23,590 bases of DNA, taken from contig JAAFHJ010000018.1 of the NCBI GenBank assembly GCA_013298325.1, forward strand, positions 1-23,590, written 5' to 3'. Of this stretch, positions 14,308 to 22,080 are shown piece after piece. The notes under the pieces were generated by a model. The model saw nothing but the letters and a program-made list of their open reading frames with translations, had not been told where the DNA came from and did no database searches. Source of the stretch: Myxococcales bacterium (GTDB lineage: Bacteria > Myxococcota_A > Polyangia > Polyangiales > Polyangiaceae). How positions within the stretch are numbered: position 1 is the stretch's first letter; every line of letters starts with the position of its first letter. Made by a program: the position numbers and the translations under genes.

Positions 14308-15257
14308 AGCGTCGCCTCGACGGGCGGAACGCTCCACCCCTGCAGGCCGTGAATTTCTTGGGCGGCAACGACATCGCGCGCGATCGCAGCCCGAAGCGCG
14401 TCAAAGCTTGAAAAGCGCTCCTCACCTCGAATTCGCGCGACGAACGAAACGCGAATCTTCGCGCCGTACAAATCGAGATTCGCTGCGGTTGGTGGAAGGA
14501 TGTGCGTCTCCACACGGAGTTCGGGAACCGCCGCGACCGTCGGGCGCACGCCGATGTTCGTCACCCCAAGGCCGAGGAGTGTTGCCGCACCGCCCTCCGA
14601 CAGACGCTCGACACGGGTCGCGTAGACGCCATGCGCCGGGAGCATCTCCTGGAAATCGCCAAGATTTGCCGTCGGAAATCCGATCGTTCGCCCCTTGGCG
14701 TCCCCGTGGACGACGCCCCCTTCGAGGGCGTGGGGGCGCCCAAGTAGCTCGGCGACGGTGGCCAGTTCGCCGGCGGCGATCGCCTCACGAACCCGGCTCG
14801 ACGACACCGCCCCTTCGGCATCTTCGAGGAGGGCAGCGTCGCCAAGCGCGAAGCGACCGTCGCGCCGGAGCGTCTCGAGGTCCCCCGCCCGCTTGTGCCC
14901 AAACCGGAAGTTGGAACCGACGAAGAGGACGCTCGCGCGAAGACGCGTGACAAGGATTTGTTCAATGAAGGCTTCCGGAGACAGCCCCGCAAATTCAGCT
15001 GTAAAGGCAAGCGTTTCCACGCGATCAACGCCAGCTTCCTTTAGAAGCTCCGTGCGCCGCGCAAGCGTCATCAATCGCGGGGGTGGCGTCCTCCCGAGGG
15101 CGGCGGCCGGGTGCGGATCAAACGTCAAAACGACGAGCGGAAGCCCCCGGAGCTGGGCCTCTTTTTTCGCGCGCGCGAGGAGGGCACGGTGGCCTCGGTG
15201 GACCCCGTCGAAATTGCCGATAGCGACAACCGTTCCCTGGGTGGCTGCGGCGATCAT
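14304..15257 (-). CDS. ribF: Bifunctional riboflavin kinase / FAD synthetase
   Basis: RibF phosphorylates riboflavin to FMN and then adenylylates FMN to FAD in the cytoplasm. The 317-residue protein has the usual two domains. The N-terminal nucleotidyltransferase domain (about 1-175) shows G-N-F-D-G-V-H-R-G-H at 13-22, F-D-P-H-P, and S-S-S-R-V-R-E-A-I (equivalent of the ISSTxIR motif). The C-terminal riboflavin kinase barrel (about 180-305) shows G-R-T-I-G-F-P-T-A-N-L and G-V-Y-A-T-R. Length and motifs are normal. ATG at 15257 is well placed before the first beta strand. It lies 60 bases after the lipoprotein gene and overlaps the next gene by four bases, so it is probably transcribed with at least the TPR-like gene. 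No FMN riboswitch precedes it. Confidence 0.95.
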   Translation of the reverse strand: MIAAATQGTVVAIGNFDGVHRGHRALLARAKKEAQLRGLPLVVLTFDPHPAAALGRTPPPRLMTLARRTELLKEAGVDRVETLAFTAEFAGLSPEAFIEQILVTRLRASVLFVGSNFRFGHKRAGDLETLRRDGRFALGDAALLEDAEGAVSSSRVREAIAAGELATVAELLGRPHALEGGVVHGDAKGRTIGFPTANLGDFQEMLPAHGVYATRVERLSEGGAATLLGLGVTNIGVRPTVAAVPELRVETHILPPTAANLDLYGAKIRVSFVARIRGEERFSSFDALRAAIARDVVAAQEIHGLQGWSVPPVEATL

Positions 15258-15317
15258 TGCGACGTTCGATACTCGTTCGTCGCAGGCGCGGCGAGTACGT
15301 TTTTGGCGCTCGGCCGC

Positions 15318-16913
15318 TCAGGGGCCGCACGCCGCGGGGGGCGGAAATGCGGCGCAGTAGGCGATCCCTTCCGGCGTCGTCGGCGCGACGACTTCAACGA
15401 CGCCACGCGCCCCCTGGCTGCGGAGGACCGGGCGAGCCTTTGCGGCACAAGATGCTGGATTTTTTGTAGAATCCCACGCACCTTCGGCGGCGACACAAGA
15501 CCCCGCTTCGTTCGGCGTCGTCCACGCCTGGCCGTTGCCGTAGCTCAGCGTGATTGCGTAGCGCCCCTTCGGCAGGCACCCGACGGCAATCGCGCGCGCC
15601 GCACCATCGTAGGCGGCGAGCAGGCGATCCCGATCGTAGAGCGCCTTCTCCCCTTCGGTCGCGTCGGCGCTTTTCGCCGTCGCACGGGGCGTGACGAGGA
15701 TGCCGGTCTTCGACGGTCCGCCGGGATCGATGCAGAGTGCAACCGGTCGCACGAGGAAATTCAGCGCCGCGCGTGCCGCCCCAACCCCCTGAGAAGTCTC
15801 CGCTTTCTTGAGCACGGTCGTCTCCAGCGGCCCGTCCAGCGCGAAGCCTCCGAGGACGACCCGTGGCGTCGTCGGCGCGAGGGGGAAGCCGTTGTCGCTG
15901 AGCCGCGCGGCGTCGAGGCGAACGAGGTCGAGACGCGGCTGGAGGAGCGGCACGCCGGGGAGGAGCGCCTCTTCACGGCCGGTCGCCGTGAGCTGGAGTC
16001 CGCCGCCGTTCGCCGCAGAAAATGGCTTCGCGAGGAAGGGGCTGCCGAGGGCGGCATCGGCCTCAACTGCGGGAAAAAAAGCGGAAATCGGGAGCTTCGG
16101 GTAGCTCGCCTCCAAGGCGGCCCACGTCCCCGACGTGTTCTTCCCCGGGGCGGCCAGCACCGTCGCGTCCTGGGGGATCCGCAGGACCGGGCCATCACCG
16201 GCCGCATCGGCCCCGGTCGCGTGAAAATACGGGCGCGGAAAGGGGACCGGGAAGGTGACCGTCACCGGGATATCGTCGGCGAGGAACCCCTCCGTCGGCA
16301 CGAGATAGGTCGGCTTCGCATCGGGGACAGCGGCGTCCCCCGCGGCCCGAAGACCGACTTCAACCGGCAAAAAACGTGGGGAAAATTCAGGATCTCCGCG
16401 GTGGACGAGGGCATCGGCGGAATCGATGTATCCTCCACGGAGATCGCCGGCCTCCGCGCCACTTCGGATGCCGAACGTCGGCAAGAAATCGCCGCTCCGA
16501 TTGTAGAACGCACGCAATTGGTAGGCGCCCCCTTCGAGGGGGGAAATCGCGTAGGGGGCGGTCGCGGTGACGAGTTCCCGGGAATCCGGGCAAAAACGGG
16601 CGCCGGCAGTGCGCGGCAGCGACGGGAAGAGGACGTCCCCAGGGAGGTAGACGAAGTTGACGGGGGCTCTTGCGCCCCCGGCCGGCGGTGGCAGGTCGGT
16701 CGCCGAATAGACGGCGATGACCGCGCCGCCGACGATGTGCCCCTGTTCCGAGCAGGGGGGCGGACCGTCGTAGCGGAAGGTCCCCCGGATCGCGCCGCGA
16801 GCGGGGAGCAGGCGGCGGTCGCTACGGGTTCCGTCGACGGGCACATCGGTGCAGGCTCCGGCGACGACGATCGCGGAGAGGGCAAGAGTGGCGGCGCGGA
16901 GCGAGCGGATCAT
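15318..16913 (-). CDS. Predicted lipoprotein partnered with the TonB-dependent receptor
   Basis: The product is 531 residues from the ATG at 16913. The start was chosen because the signal peptide begins there (M-I-R-S-L-R-A-A-T-L, hydrophobic core, V-A-G-A-C); the longer frame adds 14 residues without support. The lipobox is imperfect (Ala at -3), so it might instead be cleaved by signal peptidase I. The mature protein starts with a segment like a carboxypeptidase-regulatory beta-sandwich (G-T-F-R-Y-D-G-P-P-P-C, G-G-A-V-I-A-V-Y, G-G-A-Y-Q-L-R-A-F-Y-N) and continues with beta-type sequence and several scattered Cys; I recognise no catalytic motif. It begins 25 bases after the receptor stop codon, so the two are almost certainly co-transcribed. 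I infer a surface or periplasmic accessory to the receptor, not a SusD homolog by any motif I can see. Confidence 0.82.
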   Translation of the reverse strand: MIRSLRAATLALSAIVVAGACTDVPVDGTRSDRRLLPARGAIRGTFRYDGPPPCSEQGHIVGGAVIAVYSATDLPPPAGGARAPVNFVYLPGDVLFPSLPRTAGARFCPDSRELVTATAPYAISPLEGGAYQLRAFYNRSGDFLPTFGIRSGAEAGDLRGGYIDSADALVHRGDPEFSPRFLPVEVGLRAAGDAAVPDAKPTYLVPTEGFLADDIPVTVTFPVPFPRPYFHATGADAAGDGPVLRIPQDATVLAAPGKNTSGTWAALEASYPKLPISAFFPAVEADAALGSPFLAKPFSAANGGGLQLTATGREEALLPGVPLLQPRLDLVRLDAARLSDNGFPLAPTTPRVVLGGFALDGPLETTVLKKAETSQGVGAARAALNFLVRPVALCIDPGGPSKTGILVTPRATAKSADATEGEKALYDRDRLLAAYDGAARAIAVGCLPKGRYAITLSYGNGQAWTTPNEAGSCVAAEGAWDSTKNPASCAAKARPVLRSQGARGVVEVVAPTTPEGIAYCAAFPPPAACGP

Positions 16914-16938
16914 AGAGGGAATCTGTCGGTTCTTAAAC

Positions 16939-19473
16939 TCAGAAGTTGTAGGCAAACATCGCCATCATTCGGCGACCGACGAGCTGGCCAAAGGGGTGTT
17001 CCCGGTGGCGCATATCGAGCACGTTGAAGCCAACAGCGGAGACTTCTGCGTGGTTCTTTGCGAAGTGGTAGCCAATTTTCGCGTTCAAAATCTGCCAGCT
17101 ACCGAGCGGGAAAACATTGGTGGCGACCGAGGTCCCGGAGACGGTCCGTTCCGCCCATGACTGCTTGGTGACGGCGTGAAAGTCAATGCTCCCATCGATG
17201 CCGAACTTTGTGCGGAGCTGGGCGCCTAGATTGACCTTGTGCATGCTCGTCCGGTCGTCGGAGAGCGCGTCGGCACGCTCTACCGCTGAGCAGCCACTGA
17301 AGTCTTCCCGGAGCAAATTGAAGGTGTAATTTCCGTAAAAGTCGAGCCCTTCAATCGGTGCACTTCGGACGCCGACCTCGCCACCATAGACATTGTATCG
17401 CTGGCACTGATTCGCAAAGCCGCCGAAGAAGATCGGGAACAGTGCGCTCGGGCGATCGACGGAACCGGTCCCCGCCGCGACGTCGCCGAGCGTAACGGGG
17501 CGCGCAGAAGCGAGTTGAATCAGGTCTTTGACACGGTTGTAGTAGAGAGACGCATCAATATTAAAATGATCGTTTTCCTGATTGAGGTAACCGATCTCTG
17601 CATTGAGCGTCCCCTCCGCCTTCAGACGAAAGGCCTGATCCTCGCTCCGCTTCCCCTCGGTCAGGAGAGAACCTCCCGTCGTCGGAAGCTGAATCGGGAC
17701 TTGAAGATAACTTTCGAGGAAAGTCGGCGGGCGGAACGCGGTCCCGACCGTTGCTCGGAAGGTGCTCGCCTTCGACGGATGAATGAGGATCGTCCCACGG
17801 GGGGACTGCACCGCCGCCGAAAGGTAGGGGACCCAATCGACGCGGTAGTCGAGGACGAGCGAGAAGCGCTTCGAGAAGCGAATGTCGTCGTGGGCAAATG
17901 CCGAGTAGAGATGCTCGCTCCTCCGGCCGTCAAGGAACGTCCACGCAATGTCTTTGAGGCGGTACTGGGCCCCTCCGATGAAGTCGTGGCGCGCGATCTT
18001 GCCCGTATCGAAGGCCTCGCGGAGCGTTAAATCACCATTGATTACGTTCTGATCGGCGCGCGTTGGCAAGAGAGATTGGCCAACGGTAGCCGCATTGAGC
18101 GAGGTTTCGGCGAGGAGCCGCGTCCAGAAGGCGCGCGCCTCCACATGCTTGGAGGTGAAGCTCGCGGTGAGATCGGTGTTCTGGAAGCTCGGGAGAACGA
18201 GATCGTTGAGAGGGCCGAGGCCGAGCACCTCAAGAGACCCGCGCGAGAAGCCGCCGCCGAGGGCGACCGCGGTCTCTTTTCCGATCGCGTATTTTGTACG
18301 AAGATCAAAGCGTTCGGTGCGAGCCGATGCGTTCTGATCCCGGCTCCCGAGGCGGACGTCGGCGCGACCGGGAGGGACCTCGCGGGACCAGCGCGGCAGG
18401 TAGTCGTAACCGGCGGCCGCTCGGTAGGAGAGCGCCCCGCTACGACCGGCGGCAAAGGTCGAGGCGTGGAGCGTCCCCGCTTCGCCGCCGCCGAACCGAG
18501 CGCCGCCGTGTTTCCCTTCGGCGGGATCTTTCGTGATGATGTTGATCACGCCACCGCTGGCGACCGCACCGTAGAGGGCCGACCCAGGGCCGCGGACAAC
18601 CTCGATTCGGGCGATGTCTTCGACGCCGATGGATAGCGTCTGCCACAGGGTGGCCCCCAGCATGTCTGAGTAGACGCTGCGACCGTCCACTAGAACGAGT
18701 GTACGACTCGATAAACGCTGATTGAAGCCGCGGAGGGAAACTTCGGTCTGTCCGCCGGTCACCTCCATCAAGTCGACGCCGGCGAGACGGCGCAACAACT
18801 CAGGAATCTTCGTAATTCCGGAGAGTTGGATATCCTGTTCGGTGATGATCGACGTCGAGTTTGGCGCGTCCAACGGCGATTGAGCGACCTTCGTCGCTGT
18901 AACGAGCGTCTCGGCGAATACGTCGTCGTCCTTCGCTTCGGGAGCCTTTACGGGTGCATCGACCTTCTTTTCAATGCCTTTTTCTGGAGCTTTCTCATCG
19001 GGCTTCTTCCCGTCGCCAGGGCCGGGACGGGCGGAGTTTTCGGGGAGTTTCGTCGGCGGGTCTTTCACCGGGTCGACGACCGGCGGCACGACGACGGAGG
19101 GCCGCGATCGGGCGAGCTGGAGCTCGAGGTCGCGGACCGTCGCCTCGACGGTCTCTTTGTCGGCCGGGTTGTCTTCGAGGTAGCGCCGGTAGTAGCGGAG
19201 CGCCGCGTCGACATCGCCAGCGAGGGCATTCGCCCGTGCGATGTTGAAGAGGACGTTCGGATGGGGGAGAATTTCGTAGGCTTTTTCAAGATCTACGATC
19301 CCATCCTTGTACTTCCCCGCCGCAATCGCCTGCATCCCCTGCTTGAAGTGGCTGCGGGCATCGCTTCGCGCGTCGGCGAGGGCCGCACGCGGCACCAAAG
19401 CAGCGACGAGCCAGACGGCCGCACACACGGCTGCGGGGCGAATCGACCAAAGGCGGGAGGGGCGCGCGCGCAT
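16939..19473 (-). CDS. TonB-dependent receptor with N-terminal TPR-like extension
   Basis: This is a predicted outer-membrane active transporter of 844 residues. The signal peptide occupies about 1-33 (basic start, hydrophobic core, A-L-A-D). Residues 36-125 form TPR-like helices (F-K-Q-G-M-Q-A-I-A-A-G-K-Y-K-D-G-I, then A-L-R-Y-Y-R-R-Y-L-E-D-N-P-A-D). A Pro/Lys-rich linker (126-183) leads to a TonB-box-like E-T-L-V-T-A-T-K at 188-195. The plug is at about 200-316 (I-P-E-L-L-R-R-L-A-G-V-D, V-S-L-R-G-F-N, V-L-V-D-G-R-S, E-V-V-R-G-P-G-S-A-L-Y-G, G-G-V-I-N-I-I-T-K), followed by a 22-strand-type barrel ending in the aromatic terminus F-A-Y-N-F. The substrate cannot be read from sequence; siderophore, heme, cobalamin or oligosaccharide are possible. 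It lies 65 bases after the kinase gene and directly before the lipoprotein gene. No riboswitch precedes it. Confidence 0.92.
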   Translation of the reverse strand: MRARPSRLWSIRPAAVCAAVWLVAALVPRAALADARSDARSHFKQGMQAIAAGKYKDGIVDLEKAYEILPHPNVLFNIARANALAGDVDAALRYYRRYLEDNPADKETVEATVRDLELQLARSRPSVVVPPVVDPVKDPPTKLPENSARPGPGDGKKPDEKAPEKGIEKKVDAPVKAPEAKDDDVFAETLVTATKVAQSPLDAPNSTSIITEQDIQLSGITKIPELLRRLAGVDLMEVTGGQTEVSLRGFNQRLSSRTLVLVDGRSVYSDMLGATLWQTLSIGVEDIARIEVVRGPGSALYGAVASGGVINIITKDPAEGKHGGARFGGGEAGTLHASTFAAGRSGALSYRAAAGYDYLPRWSREVPPGRADVRLGSRDQNASARTERFDLRTKYAIGKETAVALGGGFSRGSLEVLGLGPLNDLVLPSFQNTDLTASFTSKHVEARAFWTRLLAETSLNAATVGQSLLPTRADQNVINGDLTLREAFDTGKIARHDFIGGAQYRLKDIAWTFLDGRRSEHLYSAFAHDDIRFSKRFSLVLDYRVDWVPYLSAAVQSPRGTILIHPSKASTFRATVGTAFRPPTFLESYLQVPIQLPTTGGSLLTEGKRSEDQAFRLKAEGTLNAEIGYLNQENDHFNIDASLYYNRVKDLIQLASARPVTLGDVAAGTGSVDRPSALFPIFFGGFANQCQRYNVYGGEVGVRSAPIEGLDFYGNYTFNLLREDFSGCSAVERADALSDDRTSMHKVNLGAQLRTKFGIDGSIDFHAVTKQSWAERTVSGTSVATNVFPLGSWQILNAKIGYHFAKNHAEVSAVGFNVLDMRHREHPFGQLVGRRMMAMFAYNF

Positions 19474-19538
19474 GAAAGCGAGCGTCTATGTACTCGGTAA
19501 GGTGCCGGCCCGATACCGGGAACCTGGGGAAGTGGCCC

Positions 19539-21155
19539 TCAGTAGGCCCCCTTAAAACCGTCGACCTGCGGCGAAGCCGACGCGGGCCCTTGGACCTTCT
19601 TCTCAACGGGGCGGGTGAGCGTGATTTGATAGCCGTCGCGGAGCGTCATCCGGCGATTGTCCTTCACAAAGCCGGCTTTGGTTGCGCTTAAGTTCCGCAT
19701 TTGATCCAACGCCGCGGGATCCATCTGCAAGGTACACGGAGTCTTTTCGCAGAGGACGCGATTCTCGTCACGGATCTCGGCGCCGGGCGGCGTCGTCTCG
19801 AAGGTCACCGGGAGCGACGGCGACGAACCTTGCGTGGAAGATGGTATTGTTCCTTGAGCGGAAGGGGCGCGCGAAGTCGTCTCGCTCGTAAGTGCTACAC
19901 GGCTCGTCGAACCGGCCGCGGGGCTCCCCTCGCCGGCGGGGCGCGGCGAGCTCGGGGCACGGGCGTAGAGGAAAGCGCCACCACCGCCGAGTGCAGACGC
20001 CACGAAAAAAGCGAAGGCAATCCAAAGATTGCGAGAGAGTGGCGTCGACGGAGTGGGCGTCAGTCGGCGTGCGACCATCGGGCTCGTCGCTTCAAGCAAC
20101 GGCGACGGCGCCACGGAGGGGAGCGGCGCTGGCGAGCCGGCGACCGGCGGAACCGCCATCTCCGCCTCGGCCTCTTTCAATGCAAGAAGGAGCGCGTCCA
20201 TCGACGGATAGCGATCCTCTGGCTTCTTCTCAAGACAGCGACGAACCACCGCTTCGACGGCCGGAGGAATCACGGTACCTTCCGGCGCAACCGAGGCCAT
20301 CGGTGGCACTGGATCGGTCACGTGGGCCATCAACGTCGTGACGCTCGTCGATTTTTCAAAGGGGACACGGCCGGTGAGGATCTCGAAAAAGAGAATTCCC
20401 GTTGAGTAGATATCGGCGCGACCATCGAGGTTTCGACCGTCCACCTGCTCGGGGGCCATGTATTTCGGAGACCCCATAAACAGCCCCGTCTGTGTGAGCT
20501 GTTCGTCCGCACTCTCCCCCATATGTTTGGCGAGGCCGAAATCGAGCACTTTTACAAAATCCTCCTCGTCGGGATGCTCGGCAAGGAAGACGTTGGCTGG
20601 CTTGAGGTCGCGGTGAACGACCCCCAAGTCGTGAGCTTCGCGGACGCTCCGGCAGACTTGCCGCACGATGTTTAGCGCGCGAAGCGCCGGGAACGGCCCC
20701 TCCGCCTTGAGCGCGCGGTGCACCGTACGACCGGCGAGGAGTTCCATCGCCATGAAGTAAATGTCGTCTTCCGTCTTCCCGTAGTCGAAGACGGTGACGG
20801 TGTTTGGATGGGTCAACTGAGAGACGACACTCGCTTCGAGGAAAAAGCGTTTCTCGTACTCGGGGTCATCGGCGGCGAATTTCGCATTGACGACCTTGAT
20901 CGCCACGAGGCGCCCGAGCGGAGCCTGCTCGGCCCGGTAGATCCGCCCCATGCCCCCCTTGGCAATTTGCGCGGAAATTCGATACTTTCCCGCGATCGAC
21001 CGACCGATAAGCGGGTCTTCGGGGACCTCACGCTCCGTCGCAGGCGGCTCCGTGGCGGGCGGCTCCTCGCCGTGCGCGATCTCGCCACGCGCGATCACCG
21101 CCGTATTGGCTTCCGACGAGCGGTCGGCGGGGATCGAAGGGGTGCGGGCGTCCAT
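19539..21155 (-). CDS. Hanks-type serine/threonine protein kinase, membrane anchored, with PEGA-like C-terminus
   Basis: The product is 538 residues from the ATG at 21155. The frame extends 50 codons further, but that would overlap the divergent gene and its promoter. The kinase domain (about 50-325) has the Gly loop A-K-G-G-M-G at 65-70, Lys87 in V-A-I-K, the helix-C Glu107, H-R-D-L-K-P-A-N at 181-188, D-F-G at 205-207 and A-P-E at 234-236, so it should be active. After a Pro/Ser linker, one transmembrane helix lies at about 377-398. The exported part has a Ser/Thr/Pro linker and a PEGA-like beta domain at about 449-516 (V-T-F-E-T-T-P-P-G-A-E-I, T-P-C-T-L, D-G-Y-Q-I-T-L). This suggests signalling from the periplasm. 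It is the first gene of the minus-strand cluster and may act on, or be co-expressed with, the receptor operon. Confidence 0.94.
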   Translation of the reverse strand: MDARTPSIPADRSSEANTAVIARGEIAHGEEPPATEPPATEREVPEDPLIGRSIAGKYRISAQIAKGGMGRIYRAEQAPLGRLVAIKVVNAKFAADDPEYEKRFFLEASVVSQLTHPNTVTVFDYGKTEDDIYFMAMELLAGRTVHRALKAEGPFPALRALNIVRQVCRSVREAHDLGVVHRDLKPANVFLAEHPDEEDFVKVLDFGLAKHMGESADEQLTQTGLFMGSPKYMAPEQVDGRNLDGRADIYSTGILFFEILTGRVPFEKSTSVTTLMAHVTDPVPPMASVAPEGTVIPPAVEAVVRRCLEKKPEDRYPSMDALLLALKEAEAEMAVPPVAGSPAPLPSVAPSPLLEATSPMVARRLTPTPSTPLSRNLWIAFAFFVASALGGGGAFLYARAPSSPRPAGEGSPAAGSTSRVALTSETTSRAPSAQGTIPSSTQGSSPSLPVTFETTPPGAEIRDENRVLCEKTPCTLQMDPAALDQMRNLSATKAGFVKDNRRMTLRDGYQITLTRPVEKKVQGPASASPQVDGFKGAY

Positions 21156-21192
21156 GCGGTTCCGGGAGGGCGGCCAAGACGGCCGACGCGCG

Positions 21193-21221
21193 AGGATGGC
21201 GACCCGCTCGGAACCTGTCAA
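21193..21221 (-). promoter_or_regulatory. Candidate sigma-70 promoter of the kinase gene
   Basis: A perfect -35 TTGACA (21221-21216), 17-base spacer and weak -10 CATCCT (21198-21193; three of six). It lies in the 112-base divergent region before the kinase ATG at 21155. No clear promoter was found for the plus-strand gene at 21268. Confidence 0.4.
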
Positions 21222-21267
21222 CGCGGATGACGGGAGGCTCCCCTTCGGATAGCGTCCGACGCCAATC

Positions 21268-22080
21268 ATGCGATTCGACCCGCGCTTCCTCGCCGCCCTC
21301 GCCATCCCCGCCTTCGCCCTCGTCGCCGAGGACGCTCACGCCGCCGGTGGGACCGCCAAGCTCATCCAGAGCGAGTCCCAAGAAGCGAGCGGAACCTGGC
21401 GCGTGTACGTCCGGATTGACCTCGCGAAGGCGCCGGCCACTCCCCACGTTCCGATGAAGTTTGTGTTCACCAAGGTCGCCGAATACGAGCGCACCCTCGT
21501 GGACGGAAAGACCGATCCGGTCGAGACGCGAACGCCTCTCGTCAATCAGTCACCGACCATCGAGAGCATCGACGTGGGCTTCGCCGACACGGCGACGGGA
21601 ACGACCTACAAAAACACGAAGTTCGACTTCCAGATCACCCGCGTGCGCGGCTACGTGGCCGGCGAATACAAGCTCTCGATTCGTACGTCGGACGGCACGG
21701 AAATCGCCAAAGATCTTTCACTGACGTTGAAGGGGAAGAACGAAGTCGTCGACCGTCGTGCGATGAACTTCAGCTCGGATCCCAAGGTCAAGAAGGTCGA
21801 TGACGGCGTTGATGCCGGCGCAAAAGCAGCCGCACCGACGGGGCCCGCTGCCGGCGGAAACGGCGACGTGGAGGCGGTCGGCGAGGCTCCGCCGTTCATC
21901 CCCGACAGTGCGCGCGTGGAGACGGAAGAGGAGCACGGGAAGGTCAAGCCGAACGGCAGCTGCGGCTGCGACCTCGCGACCGACACGAGCTACGCGCCCG
22001 GTCTTTTCGCGGTGATCCCCTTCGCCATGGCGGCGTGGCGCCGTTCACGACGCGCGAAGTCGAGCGAGCGTAAGGCGTGA
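21268..22080 (+). CDS. Secreted protein with MYXO-CTERM-like sorting signal
   Basis: The 270-residue protein has a signal peptide (M-R-F-D-P-R-F-L-A-A-L-A-I-P-A, cleavage near A-H-A-A). The mature domain (about 27-155) is beta-rich and ends in L-S-L-T-L-K-G, resembling an immunoglobulin-like fold. It is followed by a low-complexity Ala/Gly/Glu linker. The C-terminus has a short Cys pair (C-G-C at 232-234), a hydrophobic stretch (about 243-257) and a basic end (W-R-R-S-R-R), the tripartite layout of MYXO-CTERM signals processed by myxosortase and displayed on the myxobacterial surface. The hydrophobic segment is shorter and contains Pro, so it is a divergent example. The stop overlaps holA as GTGA, implying coupled translation of a surface protein and a replication subunit. 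The function of the mature domain is unknown. Confidence 0.85.
   Translation: MRFDPRFLAALAIPAFALVAEDAHAAGGTAKLIQSESQEASGTWRVYVRIDLAKAPATPHVPMKFVFTKVAEYERTLVDGKTDPVETRTPLVNQSPTIESIDVGFADTATGTTYKNTKFDFQITRVRGYVAGEYKLSIRTSDGTEIAKDLSLTLKGKNEVVDRRAMNFSSDPKVKKVDDGVDAGAKAAAPTGPAAGGNGDVEAVGEAPPFIPDSARVETEEEHGKVKPNGSCGCDLATDTSYAPGLFAVIPFAMAAWRRSRRAKSSERKA

Noticed and set aside
15270..15297. TACTCG/CGAGTA inverted repeat between the lipoprotein gene and ribF as an FMN riboswitch or terminator
   Set aside because: The stem is six base pairs with a 16-base loop, there is no T-run, and none of the conserved FMN aptamer blocks are present in the 60-base gap.
15111..17027. 638-codon plus-strand open frame across ribF, the lipoprotein and the receptor end
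   Set aside because: It spans three minus-strand genes with family motifs and is Arg/Gly-rich without a domain.
19474..19538. Second cobalamin riboswitch or Fur box before the TonB receptor
   Set aside because: The 65-base gap is too short for a cobalamin aptamer and shows no conserved block or Fur-type palindrome, so the receptor substrate cannot be assigned from regulation.
21156..21305. 50-codon N-terminal extension of the kinase
   Set aside because: It overlaps the divergent MYXO-CTERM gene and the TTGACA promoter; the ATG at 21155 gives a normal kinase start.
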